64,000 nt of DNA, taken from contig NZ_OY781872.1 in the NCBI RefSeq assembly GCF_963677065.1, positions 553,419-617,418 on the forward strand. The letters are read 5' to 3'. The translations under genes and the position numbers were made by a program. This stretch comes from an uncultured Methanoregula sp. Lineage in GTDB: Archaea > Halobacteriota > Methanomicrobia > Methanomicrobiales > Methanospirillaceae. Shown piece after piece: positions 53,829 through 62,573 of this stretch. Positions within the stretch are counted from its first letter, which is position 1. Each line of letters begins with the position of its first letter. The notes beneath the pieces are model-generated. The model made no database searches, was not told where the DNA came from, and saw nothing but the letters and a program-made list of their open reading frames with translations.

Positions 53829-54700
53829 GGCTGCTCCTTTCCCGGTGTGATGGTTCCCACAGCATCAATCCTCACCTGGGCTTTTTCAAGGAATTCCGGT
53901 ACTGCCACGCCACGGAAGTAATCGAGCCGGGCAGCGATTGCCAGTTTTCCTGCAAGAACCCGGGCTACCTTCCCGCGAACCTCGCGGGGTGCATTATGGA
54001 CCCGCCGGTGCTGGAAGATGATCCCGTGCTTGGGAGACGGGGACTTTGTCCTCAGGTGGGCAAAAAGCGCTGTTCTGGCGCCCAGTACCTGGATCACGCT
54101 TGCCGGGAGCCGGGAGAGCGGGAGAAGACCGCCGGCCTGAGCCATGAGCCGGGCCGCAACAAGTCCTCCAATCAGTGCACTGGTGTTGGGCATCACCCGG
54201 TTTGCCCGGTCGGAGACCTCCCGGGCAAGGTCGGTCCTCGCACCGGCCAGTTGTTCGATCTGGCCGGCAGTCCTGCCGAGGGCTCCGCGCCCTTTCATGG
54301 CGATGGTTTTGATGAGGACATGGGCCGGGGTTTTCCGGTATTTCCGGGAGAAGGTGGGGTGCCGCACCTGGTGCCATTCCGCAACCCGCTCGGAGAGCAG
54401 GTTGATGACATCGTCCATCTCGTCCAGAGTCCGGACCATCTGGAGGAGCTCGGCATCCTTGACGGCGTACCGGTCCCGGATCTCCTGCTCTGCTGCAAAA
54501 AAACAGACTTCCCGCAAAGCAGAGAGGTAGTCTTCCCGGCTGGTGCAGATCCCGCATTCCCGGGCATCCTCCCAGGCAAGAGGGACAAAGTCCTCAAGGT
54601 TCGTACGGAGAGCCGCGACCCGATCCGCCCGCAACGGAACATCTCTTAAAAAGGGCGTGCAGACACCATCTTCCAGATCGCCGAACCAGTAGGACCGCAT
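53825..54700 (-). CDS. nop5: Nop5/Nop56-Nop58 family C/D sRNP scaffold protein
   Basis: This 291-residue protein has a divergent N-terminal domain that docks fibrillarin, a coiled-coil region (about 80-140), and the Nop domain with M-P-N-T-S-A-L-I-G-G-L-V-A-A-R-L near 169-184 and the R-T-K-S-P-S-P-K-H-G-I-I-F-Q-H near 218-232 that touches L7Ae and guide RNA. It is somewhat shorter than the 370-400 residues of other archaea, lacking a long basic tail. First gene of the unit. Confidence 0.92.
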   Translation of the reverse strand: MRSYWFGDLEDGVCTPFLRDVPLRADRVAALRTNLEDFVPLAWEDARECGICTSREDYLSALREVCFFAAEQEIRDRYAVKDAELLQMVRTLDEMDDVINLLSERVAEWHQVRHPTFSRKYRKTPAHVLIKTIAMKGRGALGRTAGQIEQLAGARTDLAREVSDRANRVMPNTSALIGGLVAARLMAQAGGLLPLSRLPASVIQVLGARTALFAHLRTKSPSPKHGIIFQHRRVHNAPREVRGKVARVLAGKLAIAARLDYFRGVAVPEFLEKAQVRIDAVGTITPGKEQP

Positions 54701-54807
54701 ATCAGAAAAGTAAGGATGCCGGGGAGTATAAAGATCGCATATCCCGTCAACAGTAGCGGGTCAGCTATGAAGGATCTTGGGGTAGGACCAGAGGATCGAT
54801 TTTATGA

Positions 54808-56022
54808 TTAGATCGCGGCAAAACCAAACGACCAGATCATGACCGGAACCATGATAGCTCCCATACAATAGACCCGCGGAATATTCACGAGATGGGGAAC
54901 GAGGCCGACCGCAATCGCCAGGAGAAGGATGGCCATCCCGAACGGGCCGGTGAGGAGAAAACTGAGGCAGACAACAAACGCGATCACGCCCCGGTTCATC
55001 AGCCGGCTGTCGATCCCGCGAAGGCGGTGGGCAGAGCGGGAGAGGCCGATCGTGATGAGATACGCAGCACAGGCGGCCAGGACGCCTACAACCATCAGCT
55101 CGCTCATCGTTGGCAGGGGAAGTTCCGACAGGGCGACCATAACCCCGTTGCGCATCCGGGAGAGAGCAAAGAGGGCAGTAAGGCCGATGAACGCGTTGGC
55201 GGTGTTTGCCGCGTTCGTTGCAAGAATGTAGGCCCGGCGATCCTTCTCGTACCCGATTAACGAGGCCAGCACACCATTTGCCGAGGCGGTCGAGAGACCC
55301 GGAAGCCATCCCACGGCAACACCGGCGAACGTTCCCAGGACCGAACATTTCACCACGGTCCGGTCATCAACCCGCAATCCCTGAAAGTTCTGCTCCGGCA
55401 GGGTTCCCCGCGACGCGGTGAGGAGGACGGAGATCCCAAACAGCCCGGTAAGGAGCGGCATGAGGATCGCACTTCCCCCTGCAAGGGTGTGCCAGCCAAG
55501 GAACGCATAGTGGAGGGCAAAAGTACCCAGCAGACCTGATACCAGGAAAACCGCAAATGCCCAGCCGGGGGCTTCACTGGTGACAATCATGTAACCCACC
55601 GACGCAACGAGCAGGATGCCGATCCACCAGTCAAAATAGGGCTGGAGAGCCGGGAGGGCAAAAAAGCAGAGGATCGAGAGCGGGACGGCAATCACCATGG
55701 CGCAGGCGCTGCCGAGCGCGGCGATCCGGACCGCTTCCTCACCATTGCCTTCCATGCAGAGCGCATGGGCAGGCAGTACTGACAGGGAGGTGTCGGCATC
55801 GGGTATCCCGAGAAACGTACTTGGGATGGCATCCACGAACGTGTGGGTAATCAGGGCAGCAAACATTGCCCCGGCAAGGGCCAGGGGACCGAGAAACGCG
55901 AGGAGCGCAAGCTGGAGACTCAAGAGAACCCCGGCAAGCGTGTTTGCATGGACACCGGGGATAATCCCGCTGACCGTACCCAGCGCCACGCCGATGAGCG
56001 TTCCAAGCAGGAGCTCGATCAT
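54808..56022 (-). CDS. TctA-like (DUF112) membrane permease
   Basis: This 404-residue membrane protein has about ten hydrophobic segments and the TctA family motif G-T-V-S-G-I-I-P-G-V-H-A-N near 15-27, repeated in inverted form as G-V-A-V-G-W-L-P-G-L-S-T-A-S-A-N near 235-250. Relatives are the large subunit of tripartite tricarboxylate transporters, but archaeal single-gene forms have no TctB or TctC partner here, so substrate and energy coupling are unknown. It is monocistronic, divergent from hemD. Confidence 0.83.
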   Translation of the reverse strand: MIELLLGTLIGVALGTVSGIIPGVHANTLAGVLLSLQLALLAFLGPLALAGAMFAALITHTFVDAIPSTFLGIPDADTSLSVLPAHALCMEGNGEEAVRIAALGSACAMVIAVPLSILCFFALPALQPYFDWWIGILLVASVGYMIVTSEAPGWAFAVFLVSGLLGTFALHYAFLGWHTLAGGSAILMPLLTGLFGISVLLTASRGTLPEQNFQGLRVDDRTVVKCSVLGTFAGVAVGWLPGLSTASANGVLASLIGYEKDRRAYILATNAANTANAFIGLTALFALSRMRNGVMVALSELPLPTMSELMVVGVLAACAAYLITIGLSRSAHRLRGIDSRLMNRGVIAFVVCLSFLLTGPFGMAILLLAIAVGLVPHLVNIPRVYCMGAIMVPVMIWSFGFAAI

Positions 56023-56112
56023 TGATCAGAGATCCGGGGGAACGGGCATAAATCAACCGAAACACATACCAACATAACAACCATCATAACATCCCGGGGC
56101 GACAAGTTCGTA

Positions 56113-56805
56113 ATGAAGATCGCAATCACGAGGTTAGCTGGAAAGGAGGCGAGCGATGCCGCGCGGTGCGCGGATTTCGGACACTCGTGTTACAGCGTCC
56201 ACCCGCTCCGGTCGGAGGTCCGGGAGGACGCAATTACGGCCTTCCTGGCAGAAGCAGAGCGGGAGGCCTTCGATGCAGTCTTTTTCACGAGCGCACTGCC
56301 GGCAAAACTGATAGGGCCGAGGATGAGATCGGTAAAAGGGACCCGCATCATCGCCATCGGGCCCCAGACGGCAAAGGAACTCCGGGAGCATGGGATTGAG
56401 GCCGAGACCCTCCCGGGCTTCTATTCAAAGGATTTCGTACCCTACCTGGGAACCTGGATTGCCGGCAAACGGATCGGTATTCCCCGGGCAGCGGTCCCGA
56501 ACCCGGCCCTTCTCGATGCCATTGCCGCGGCCGGGGGTATTGTCCGCGAGTTCCCGTGCTATGGCCTCGAGCCCACCGGTGAAACCCTGGATCTTGATAC
56601 TGCCGACGCGATCCTCTTCACGAGCGCGATGTCGTTTGCAAAGGCCGTCTGGACCCCGCGCCCGGATCTTCTGGTGATGGCAATCGGGGAGATAACGGCC
56701 GGTGGTATGCAGAAGGCAGGAACGAACCCGGTCGTGGTGGGGGACGGTTCGCTGGAAGGTACACTTACGGCGCTCAATACCTATCTCGCAGGAAGGGAGA
56801 GATGA
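56113..56805 (+). CDS. hemD: Uroporphyrinogen-III synthase
   Basis: This 230-residue protein has the two-domain HemD fold. Conserved pieces are F-F-T-S-A-L-P-A near 57-64, I-A-I-G-P-Q-T-A near 79-86 and the matching I-L-F-T-S-A-M-S near 162-169. It closes the linear tetrapyrrole to uroporphyrinogen III, the precursor of corrinoids and F430 needed for methanogenesis. Sequence conservation in this family is weak, and the assignment rests on fold motifs and length. It precedes cbf5 by four bases. Confidence 0.82.
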   Translation: MKIAITRLAGKEASDAARCADFGHSCYSVHPLRSEVREDAITAFLAEAEREAFDAVFFTSALPAKLIGPRMRSVKGTRIIAIGPQTAKELREHGIEAETLPGFYSKDFVPYLGTWIAGKRIGIPRAAVPNPALLDAIAAAGGIVREFPCYGLEPTGETLDLDTADAILFTSAMSFAKAVWTPRPDLLVMAIGEITAGGMQKAGTNPVVVGDGSLEGTLTALNTYLAGRER

Positions 56806-56809
56806 AAAA

Positions 56810-57871
56810 ATGACCGATGCTGTTGATCCAAAAGAGCCGGAAAAAGTTCACCTGTGGAGCGGGTCCGGGATCATTGTGCTCGACAAACCCCGGGGCCCGT
56901 CCAGCCATGAAGTGGCGGCCTGGGTGGGGAATATGCTGGGCTGCCCGGTGGGGCACTCCGGTACCCTCGACCCGCAGGTCTCCGGCCTCCTCCTGATCAT
57001 GCTCGGAAACGCGGTGCGCCTTGCCCCGCTCCTCCTCCAGCATGACAAGGAATATGTCTGCCTGATGCGCCTCCACGGAGATGCAACCCCCGAGCGCATC
57101 CGCGAGGTGGGCACAGAGTTCACCGGCCGCCTGTACCAGCGCCCGCCCCGCAAAAGTGCCGTGAAGCGCAACCTTCGTATCAGGACCATCCAGGAACTGG
57201 AGATTCTCGGCATCGATGGCCGGCTCGTCCTCTTCCGGGCCCGGTGCGATGCCGGCACGTACATCCGGTCGCTCTGCCACCACATGGGGCTCGCCCTCGG
57301 GGTCGGAGCGCACATGATCGAACTCCGCCGGACCCGCTCCGGCACATTCGGGGAAGGCGACCTGCACACCCTGCACGAGGTGCAGGACGCAGCCGTTGCC
57401 GCGCAGGCGGGAGACCGCAGCGCGCTCGTCTCCCTGATCCTCCCGGTGGACCGGGCGGTTCCCGATATACCGGCCATTGTCATCCGCGATACGGCGATCG
57501 ATGCAGTCTGCCACGGGGCCGTGCTTGCCGGCCCGGGCATCCTTACCCATGCGCCGTTCGAGAAAGGCCAGACCGTTGCTCTTCTCTCGCAGAAAAACGA
57601 GTTTGTCGCGCTCGGCCGGGCACTCGTGCCCTCCGCGGGATTCGAACCGGGGAAGACCGGCCTTGTCATAGCACCGACCGCAGTATTTCTCGCACCGGGA
57701 ACCTACCCACGGGGCTGGGAGAAATCGGATAAGCCTGTTATGCCCCGCGAGAAGAGACCAAAGAGACCTCAGTCTTCGGGCCCGGCAAAGACCGCTGACA
57801 AAATGCCGGGGTCGTTCCAGAAGAGAAGACCGGATGGGAATCAGGGCAACCGGTTCTGGAGAAAGAGATAG
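56810..57871 (+). CDS. cbf5: tRNA/rRNA pseudouridine synthase Cbf5
   Basis: This 353-residue protein has the TruB/Cbf5 catalytic core with H-S-G-T-L-D-P-Q-V-S-G near 49-59, where D54 is the nucleophile. The tRNA-binding Y-I-R-S-L-C-H-H segment lies near 146-153, and a PUA domain at about 215-300. A basic, disordered tail (about 305-353) follows. It makes pseudouridine in rRNA with H/ACA guide RNAs and also in tRNA position 55. The ATG at 56810 begins the conserved region, and GGAG precedes it. Confidence 0.93.
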   Translation: MTDAVDPKEPEKVHLWSGSGIIVLDKPRGPSSHEVAAWVGNMLGCPVGHSGTLDPQVSGLLLIMLGNAVRLAPLLLQHDKEYVCLMRLHGDATPERIREVGTEFTGRLYQRPPRKSAVKRNLRIRTIQELEILGIDGRLVLFRARCDAGTYIRSLCHHMGLALGVGAHMIELRRTRSGTFGEGDLHTLHEVQDAAVAAQAGDRSALVSLILPVDRAVPDIPAIVIRDTAIDAVCHGAVLAGPGILTHAPFEKGQTVALLSQKNEFVALGRALVPSAGFEPGKTGLVIAPTAVFLAPGTYPRGWEKSDKPVMPREKRPKRPQSSGPAKTADKMPGSFQKRRPDGNQGNRFWRKR

Positions 57872-57912
57872 CATTAAAAAAATACCCTGCATATAGATAG
57901 GATACACTTTTT

Positions 57913-57996
57913 GCTGAGGTAGTCTAGCGGTAGGGCGCAGGCCTGGAAAGCCTGTGGTGCGAAAGTGCCTCGGGGGTTCAATTCCCCCCCTCAGCG
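57913..57996 (+). tRNA. tRNA-Ser (anticodon GGA)
   Basis: It has 84 nt with acceptor stem gctgagg/cctcagc, anticodon stem caggc/gcctg with loop ctggaaa (anticodon GGA), a long variable arm (ggtgcgaaagtgcc), T-arm ggggg/ccccc and discriminator G. A TATA-like gcatatagat ends 15-20 bp upstream. Confidence 0.93.
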
Positions 57997-58070
57997 TTTC
58001 TTCGGTTTTACGAGGTTATTTTTTCAATACCAGGGGCATCCCCTCGGTTGTTCCAAAAAAATCGATCGCT

Positions 58071-58430
58071 TACTCACATTTGAGGTGGGAGGGTGGGGGG
58101 TATACCCCCTCACCCGTTTTTTTCTGACAGGGGGTAACTCCCCCCACCCGGATCCAGGCGATGGGGGGGCAGGCCCCCCACCTGATTATGAAAAGTTCCG
58201 GAATCTACTCAATTTTGAGAACCAGGGGCCGGAACTTTCGCACACGATAACTCCACACGAAACGGCGGGTGCGCGGGTGCGGAAAAGAACCAATTACTCA
58301 TTTTTGAGGATGGGGGGTGGGGGGTATACCCCCCCGCCCGTTTTTTTCTGACAGGGGGTAACCCCCCCCACCCGGATCTAAGTGACGGGGGGGCAGACCC
58401 CCCTCACGTTCTGATAAAAACTGAGGCCTT
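58071..58430. repeat. Tandem G/C-tract repeats, two copies
   Basis: Copy 1 (58071-58194) and copy 2 (58295-58415) are about 224 bp apart and share tactca, a G-rich stretch with gggggtatacccc, cccgtttttttctgacaggggg, taa-ccccccacccggat and gggggggcag-cccccc. A third partial start (tactcatt) occurs near 58432. No gene is present in 57997-58543. The G-runs and C-runs can form long stems. The origin is unknown. Confidence 0.65.
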
Positions 58431-58543
58431 ACTCATTTCTGGGAACCCGGCGGATCATGTACTGCACCCGGGAAATTACCTTCCGGAACAACAGATCCCA
58501 CGTTGATGAGCCCGAGTAAAAACCGGTTCGGCACCTGCGGGCA

Positions 58544-59272
58544 TCAGTGCCTGCCATTTGTCTTGTCCAGGGAGGCCCGGGCAAACGCACAATAATCAGG
58601 GACCACCTCAAACCCGAGGAAATGGCGGCCTTCCTGCTCTGCAACAACCGCTACGGTCCCGGAACCAAGGAACGGATCGAGCACCAGGTCGCCGGGATTG
58701 CTGGAATAGAGGAGAATTTTCCGTACCAGTTCCGAGGGGAGTTTGGTCGGCGTCTTCTTCCGCCCTTTCCAGTACTCCCGGCTGATCACCCAGACATCCT
58801 CAGGGTAATGATCGATCTTGTTGAACGTGTAATGCTTGGGATCTTTTACCACAAACAGGATGTGGTAGTGGCTGGTGACGTATTTCTTCTTCGTGAATAC
58901 CCCGAACTGGTATTTCCAGATCAGGTGGTTGACCGTCGTGAGCCCGGCTGCGTCCAGCCCTTCGAGAATGTCCTTGAGCCGGTTCCAGCCGGAGAAGACG
59001 TACATGCTCCCCGAAGGAGAGAGTACCCGGGCCGCCTCGGCCATCCAGGTGCGGGTGAACAACGCATACTCATCTCCCGGGATCTCCCGGTAGCCCTCGA
59101 TGACATTCGATCCTTTCCGGTTATAGTTGAGCCGGTGTGCTTTGAAGTCGATGGCAAACGGGGGATCGGTGACGATCAGGTCTATGGTTCCCGAAGGGAC
59201 CGTTGGCAGGAGGTCGAGCGCATCCCCTTCGTGGATCCGATCCAATTCGGGCGCGGTCGTCCTCCGCCTCAT
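58544..59272 (-). CDS. Orphan DNA methyltransferase (N4-cytosine/N6-adenine type, beta class)
   Basis: This 242-residue protein has the catalytic D-P-P-F (residues 36-39) and, much later, the SAM-binding F-L-G-S-G-T (201-206); this motif order marks the beta class. The target-recognition region lies between. No restriction endonuclease or specificity gene is adjacent. It lies downstream of the iorA-iorB pair and starts right at the iorB stop. It modifies DNA at an unknown site, probably as a solitary methylase for epigenetic or protective purposes. Confidence 0.88.
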   Translation of the reverse strand: MRRRTTAPELDRIHEGDALDLLPTVPSGTIDLIVTDPPFAIDFKAHRLNYNRKGSNVIEGYREIPGDEYALFTRTWMAEAARVLSPSGSMYVFSGWNRLKDILEGLDAAGLTTVNHLIWKYQFGVFTKKKYVTSHYHILFVVKDPKHYTFNKIDHYPEDVWVISREYWKGRKKTPTKLPSELVRKILLYSSNPGDLVLDPFLGSGTVAVVAEQEGRHFLGFEVVPDYCAFARASLDKTNGRH

Positions 59273-59857
59273 TCAGTTCTTCCCGCAGGCGTTTCTGCCC
59301 ATCTCGAATGCCCTGGCATTGATCTCCACGGTCTTTTTTGGGACAAGGCGTTTTACCGCCTCGAGGAGAGAATCAGGTTTCAGGGGGATAACGCTGCTTG
59401 CAGCCCCGAGCATCACGACATTCTGGGAGAGCGGGCTCCCCGCAGCTGTTGCCAGTTCTTCGGCATCAATGAGGCGGAGATCATACTTCTTGAGGACCGC
59501 AATTACCTCTTCCTCGCTGGGGACGGTGAGCTTGTGGGTGAAAACCGATGTCGGGTGAACCATGTCCCGGTTGATGACCATCGTCTTTCCCGGTTTCAGG
59601 TAATGCGAGTACCGGAGCGCTTCGAGGAGATCGAACGATATGAGGAGATCTGCCTGCCCGGGGGCGATCAGCGGCCCGTGCTTCCCGTCGATCCTGATAT
59701 GGCTCTCCACCGAGCCGCCGCGCTGGGCCATGCCGTGAGTCTCGGCTCCCCGGATAGTCCTGCCCTCGATGAGGCAGGCTTCTCCAAGGATATTGGAGGC
59801 AAGGATCGTTCCCTGCCCGCCTATGCCCACGATCAGGATATCGAAACTGCCGCTCAT
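59273..59857 (-). CDS. iorB: Indolepyruvate:ferredoxin oxidoreductase, beta subunit
   Basis: This 194-residue protein is the gamma-domain-like small subunit: G-I-G-G-Q-G-T-I-L-A-S-N near 12-23 is its family motif. With IorA it oxidises aryl pyruvates (indolepyruvate, phenylpyruvate) to aryl-acetyl-CoA and reduced ferredoxin, or runs backwards in amino acid synthesis. Its start overlaps the iorA stop by four bases. Confidence 0.93.
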   Translation of the reverse strand: MSGSFDILIVGIGGQGTILASNILGEACLIEGRTIRGAETHGMAQRGGSVESHIRIDGKHGPLIAPGQADLLISFDLLEALRYSHYLKPGKTMVINRDMVHPTSVFTHKLTVPSEEEVIAVLKKYDLRLIDAEELATAAGSPLSQNVVMLGAASSVIPLKPDSLLEAVKRLVPKKTVEINARAFEMGRNACGKN

Positions 59858-61623
59858 CTCCGTCCCCCCTTCACGATTGCCCCGGTCGGGCAGAGATCGG
59901 CACAGACCGCGCAGCCGAAACAGAGATCCGTGATACGGGCTTTTTCATCGGAGAATTCGATTGCCGGGCAGCCGAACCGGACGCAGGTACCGCAGCCATT
60001 GCAGATCTCCGCGTTGACCATGAATTTCCCGCGCTTCACGCCGGTGCGACGGGCCATGATCACGCACATCTGCTTGGCTATGATCACCTTCACCCCGCTC
60101 CTCTTCTTTGCCTCCTGCAGAAGTGCTACCATGCCCGTAACATCGTACGGATCAACGGTCTCGACAAAGGTCACCCCGCAGGCCCGGCAGAGGGCATCCA
60201 GCGAGACCGGGGGGCTCTCCACGCCACACGCGGTAAGGGCGGTATTCGGGTTCGGCTGGTGGCCGGTCATCGCAGTGATGCGGTTGTCAAGGATGACAAC
60301 GGTCATGTTCGCATTGTTGTACACGGCATTCAGCAGCCCCTGGATCCCGGTGTGGAGGAAAGTCGAATCGCCGATGGTGCAGATGACATCCCGCGGCTCG
60401 CCCGAATGAGCTATGCCGCTTGCTACGGTGATGGATGCACCCATACAGATGGTGGTGTCGACCACGCCGAGCTGGATCCCGAGGGTGTAGCATCCTATGT
60501 CGCTTGGGTAGATTGCATCCTTGTACACTTTCTTGATCGCGTAGAACGCGCTCCGGTGCAGGCAGCCGGCGCAGAGGATCGGCGGGCGGGCCGGGATATC
60601 CGGCACGGGTGCAACGGGGGGATACGGGTTCTCCTTCAGGAACCCGGCCTTTTCCATTATCACGGCGACTGCCGCAGGGGACAACTCGCCCTCGTACGGC
60701 GCGTACCCGTTCTTCTTGCCAAGAACCGGGACCGTTCCGGCCACCTGCCGGACAACCTCTTCCACAACCGGTGCGAGTTCTTCGATCACGAGCACTTTCT
60801 CATGCTGTTTTACGAAGCCGGCCAGCCATTCCTCATCGAGAGGATAGGCAGAGATCCGCATGAGCGAAACGCCGGGCGGGAGCAGTTCTTCCACATACGA
60901 GACCCCGATACCGCTTGCGATTACCGCGGTCTTTCCGCGAATCTCGTACCGGTTCAGCCCGAGTTCAACGAGACGCTTGCGGATCGCCGGCTGCTTCTCG
61001 TTGAGTTTTTTGTGGAGGATCCGGGTGTGGGCGGGGATGACCACGTACTGGCGGGGGTCTTTCTTGAACTCTGCTTTCCGCGTGCTTTTTATCACGGGTC
61101 CAAGGGCAACATCTCCTTTCGAGTGGCAGATGCGCGTTGTCGGGCGGAAGATCACGGGCAGGCCGAACTCCTCGGAGAGTTCGAACGCCTTCGGGATCAG
61201 GTCGTGCGCTTCCTGCACGCCCGCGGGATCCAGGCAGGGCACCCGCGCGAAGTGCGCATAGCACCGGGTATCCTGCTCGTTCTGGGAACTGTGCGCAAAC
61301 GGATCATCTGCACTCAGGATCACAAGACCCCCGGTGACACCGGTATATGCGCTTGTCATCAGCGGGTCTGCCGCCACGTTCAGCCCCACATGCTTCATAG
61401 TGCAGATGGCGCGGACCCCGCACCAGGCTGCTGCAAGCGCATTCTCCAGCGCCACCTTCTCGTTCACCGACCATTCCAGATAATAGGGCCGTTCGGGCTG
61501 CGCCCGCAGCGTGTCGATGACCTCCGAAGAGGGCGTGCCGGGGTAGCCGCAGACGAAATCCACGCCCGATTCAAGACAGGCATGGGCAATCGCTTCGTTT
61601 CCGAGGAGATACTTACGTTCCAT
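59854..61623 (-). CDS. iorA: Indolepyruvate:ferredoxin oxidoreductase, alpha subunit
   Basis: This 589-residue protein has an N-terminal pyrimidine domain (with F-V-C-G-Y-P-G-T-P-S-S-E-V near 24-36), a TPP-binding domain (G-D-S-T-F-L-H-T-G near 432-440, N-N-A-N-M-T-V near 449-455), and a C-terminal two-[4Fe-4S] ferredoxin domain (C-N-G-C-G-T-C, then C-F-G-C-A-V-C-A-D-L-C-P). It catalyses coenzyme-A-dependent oxidative decarboxylation of aryl pyruvates with ferredoxin. The ATG at 61623 (M-E-R-K-Y-L-L-G-N-E-A) is the family start, preceded by AGGA. Confidence 0.94.
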   Translation of the reverse strand: MERKYLLGNEAIAHACLESGVDFVCGYPGTPSSEVIDTLRAQPERPYYLEWSVNEKVALENALAAAWCGVRAICTMKHVGLNVAADPLMTSAYTGVTGGLVILSADDPFAHSSQNEQDTRCYAHFARVPCLDPAGVQEAHDLIPKAFELSEEFGLPVIFRPTTRICHSKGDVALGPVIKSTRKAEFKKDPRQYVVIPAHTRILHKKLNEKQPAIRKRLVELGLNRYEIRGKTAVIASGIGVSYVEELLPPGVSLMRISAYPLDEEWLAGFVKQHEKVLVIEELAPVVEEVVRQVAGTVPVLGKKNGYAPYEGELSPAAVAVIMEKAGFLKENPYPPVAPVPDIPARPPILCAGCLHRSAFYAIKKVYKDAIYPSDIGCYTLGIQLGVVDTTICMGASITVASGIAHSGEPRDVICTIGDSTFLHTGIQGLLNAVYNNANMTVVILDNRITAMTGHQPNPNTALTACGVESPPVSLDALCRACGVTFVETVDPYDVTGMVALLQEAKKRSGVKVIIAKQMCVIMARRTGVKRGKFMVNAEICNGCGTCVRFGCPAIEFSDEKARITDLCFGCAVCADLCPTGAIVKGGRR

Positions 61624-61755
61624 GATCCGGTTCCTTATACGTACCGTGGTTTTTTCACACATATCCCTATCTGAACAGATCCGGAGCCTGAGGGATTCAC
61701 AACTTATAAAAACTCGAATGGAGTAGTTATTAGGGTAAATTCAAGGCAAACTTTT

Positions 61756-61829
61756 GGGCCCGTAGCATAGCCCGGTGGTGCGCCCGGCTGATAACCGGGA
61801 GGTCATGTGTTCGAATCACATCGGGCCCA
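61756..61829 (+). tRNA. tRNA-Ile (anticodon GAT)
   Basis: It has 74 nt with acceptor stem gggcccg/cgggccc, anticodon stem cccgg/ccggg with loop ctgataa (anticodon GAT), T-arm atgtg/cacat and discriminator A. It is divergent from iorA. CCA is not encoded. Confidence 0.94.
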
Positions 61830-61914
61830 TCCAGTGCATTCATTTTCTCATATTCCTGCAGGGGAGCCAGGGCTCTTTTAAAAACATAAAAAAAGAAGTG
61901 ATGGTTTCGCGGTT

Positions 61915-62445
61915 TTACGCCTTGCGGGCAAACACGTATCCGATAACGGTATCGAGTGCCGCGACAAGGGCTTCCTCGCCTTTGAGATAATCGTGAAGAG
62001 CCCGGTACAGCATGAACAGGACATCATAGCCATAGTGCTCGATGGCCGTCTTTGCCGTGATGGGATTCAGGTACGAGTCGGTCAGGAATCCGTCGAAACT
62101 GTACATCAGTTCGAAAAAGTCGCCATCCTCGGAGAGAACGCAAAACTGGTCGGTGATCTGCTTTGAGGGGTTGTCGGGGCGGAAGGCTGCAGGTTCGCTC
62201 TTCCCCAGGATGATCATCTTGGCAGGATAGTACGCGGGATCGTAGATCTCCCCTTTGGTGTCCTGTTTGCCCATCTTGAGCATATTCAGGCCGACAATCT
62301 TGACCACGGGGATTGCTGACGCTGCCATGCGGGCAAGCAGTTTTTCGTCATTTTTCTTCAGTTCTTCGGTGAGCTCGTGTTCCCTGCCCTGCATCTCCTC
62401 AATCTTCTGGGTCAGCTTTTCAAAACCGGTTTCAATCTCGTCCAT
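61915..62445 (-). CDS. Protein of unknown function with N-terminal coiled coil (176 aa)
   Basis: Residues 1-37 form a charged coiled coil (T-Q-K-I-E-E-M-Q-G-R-E-H-E-L-T-E-E-L-K-K). The remainder is a compact domain beginning S-A-I-P-V-V-K-I-V-G-L-N, with D-P-A-Y-Y-P-A near 70-76 and a helical C-terminus. There is no membrane segment or signal. I do not recognise a family. Composition is that of core genes. It is monocistronic; nothing adjacent hints at its role. Confidence 0.7.
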   Translation of the reverse strand: MDEIETGFEKLTQKIEEMQGREHELTEELKKNDEKLLARMAASAIPVVKIVGLNMLKMGKQDTKGEIYDPAYYPAKMIILGKSEPAAFRPDNPSKQITDQFCVLSEDGDFFELMYSFDGFLTDSYLNPITAKTAIEHYGYDVLFMLYRALHDYLKGEEALVAALDTVIGYVFARKA

Positions 62446-62573
62446 ATTCTGGTTCCCCCGCCGTTGTCGTCAGGATAAGAGTTGTTGATGCCCCAATTAT
62501 TAAACCGCTCGTTTCCGTTTATCGGTTTCAATATTCCCCGGGATGTGAGATCGCAGGAGACCGGGACATGCGG

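Noticed and set aside
58547..60409. A 620-codon open frame opposite the methyltransferase and iorB
   Set aside because: It runs across three well-supported genes on the other strand; high GC keeps antisense frames open.
60259..61674. A 471-codon open frame opposite iorA
   Set aside because: Antisense to a gene with clear TPP and ferredoxin motifs; no homology seen.
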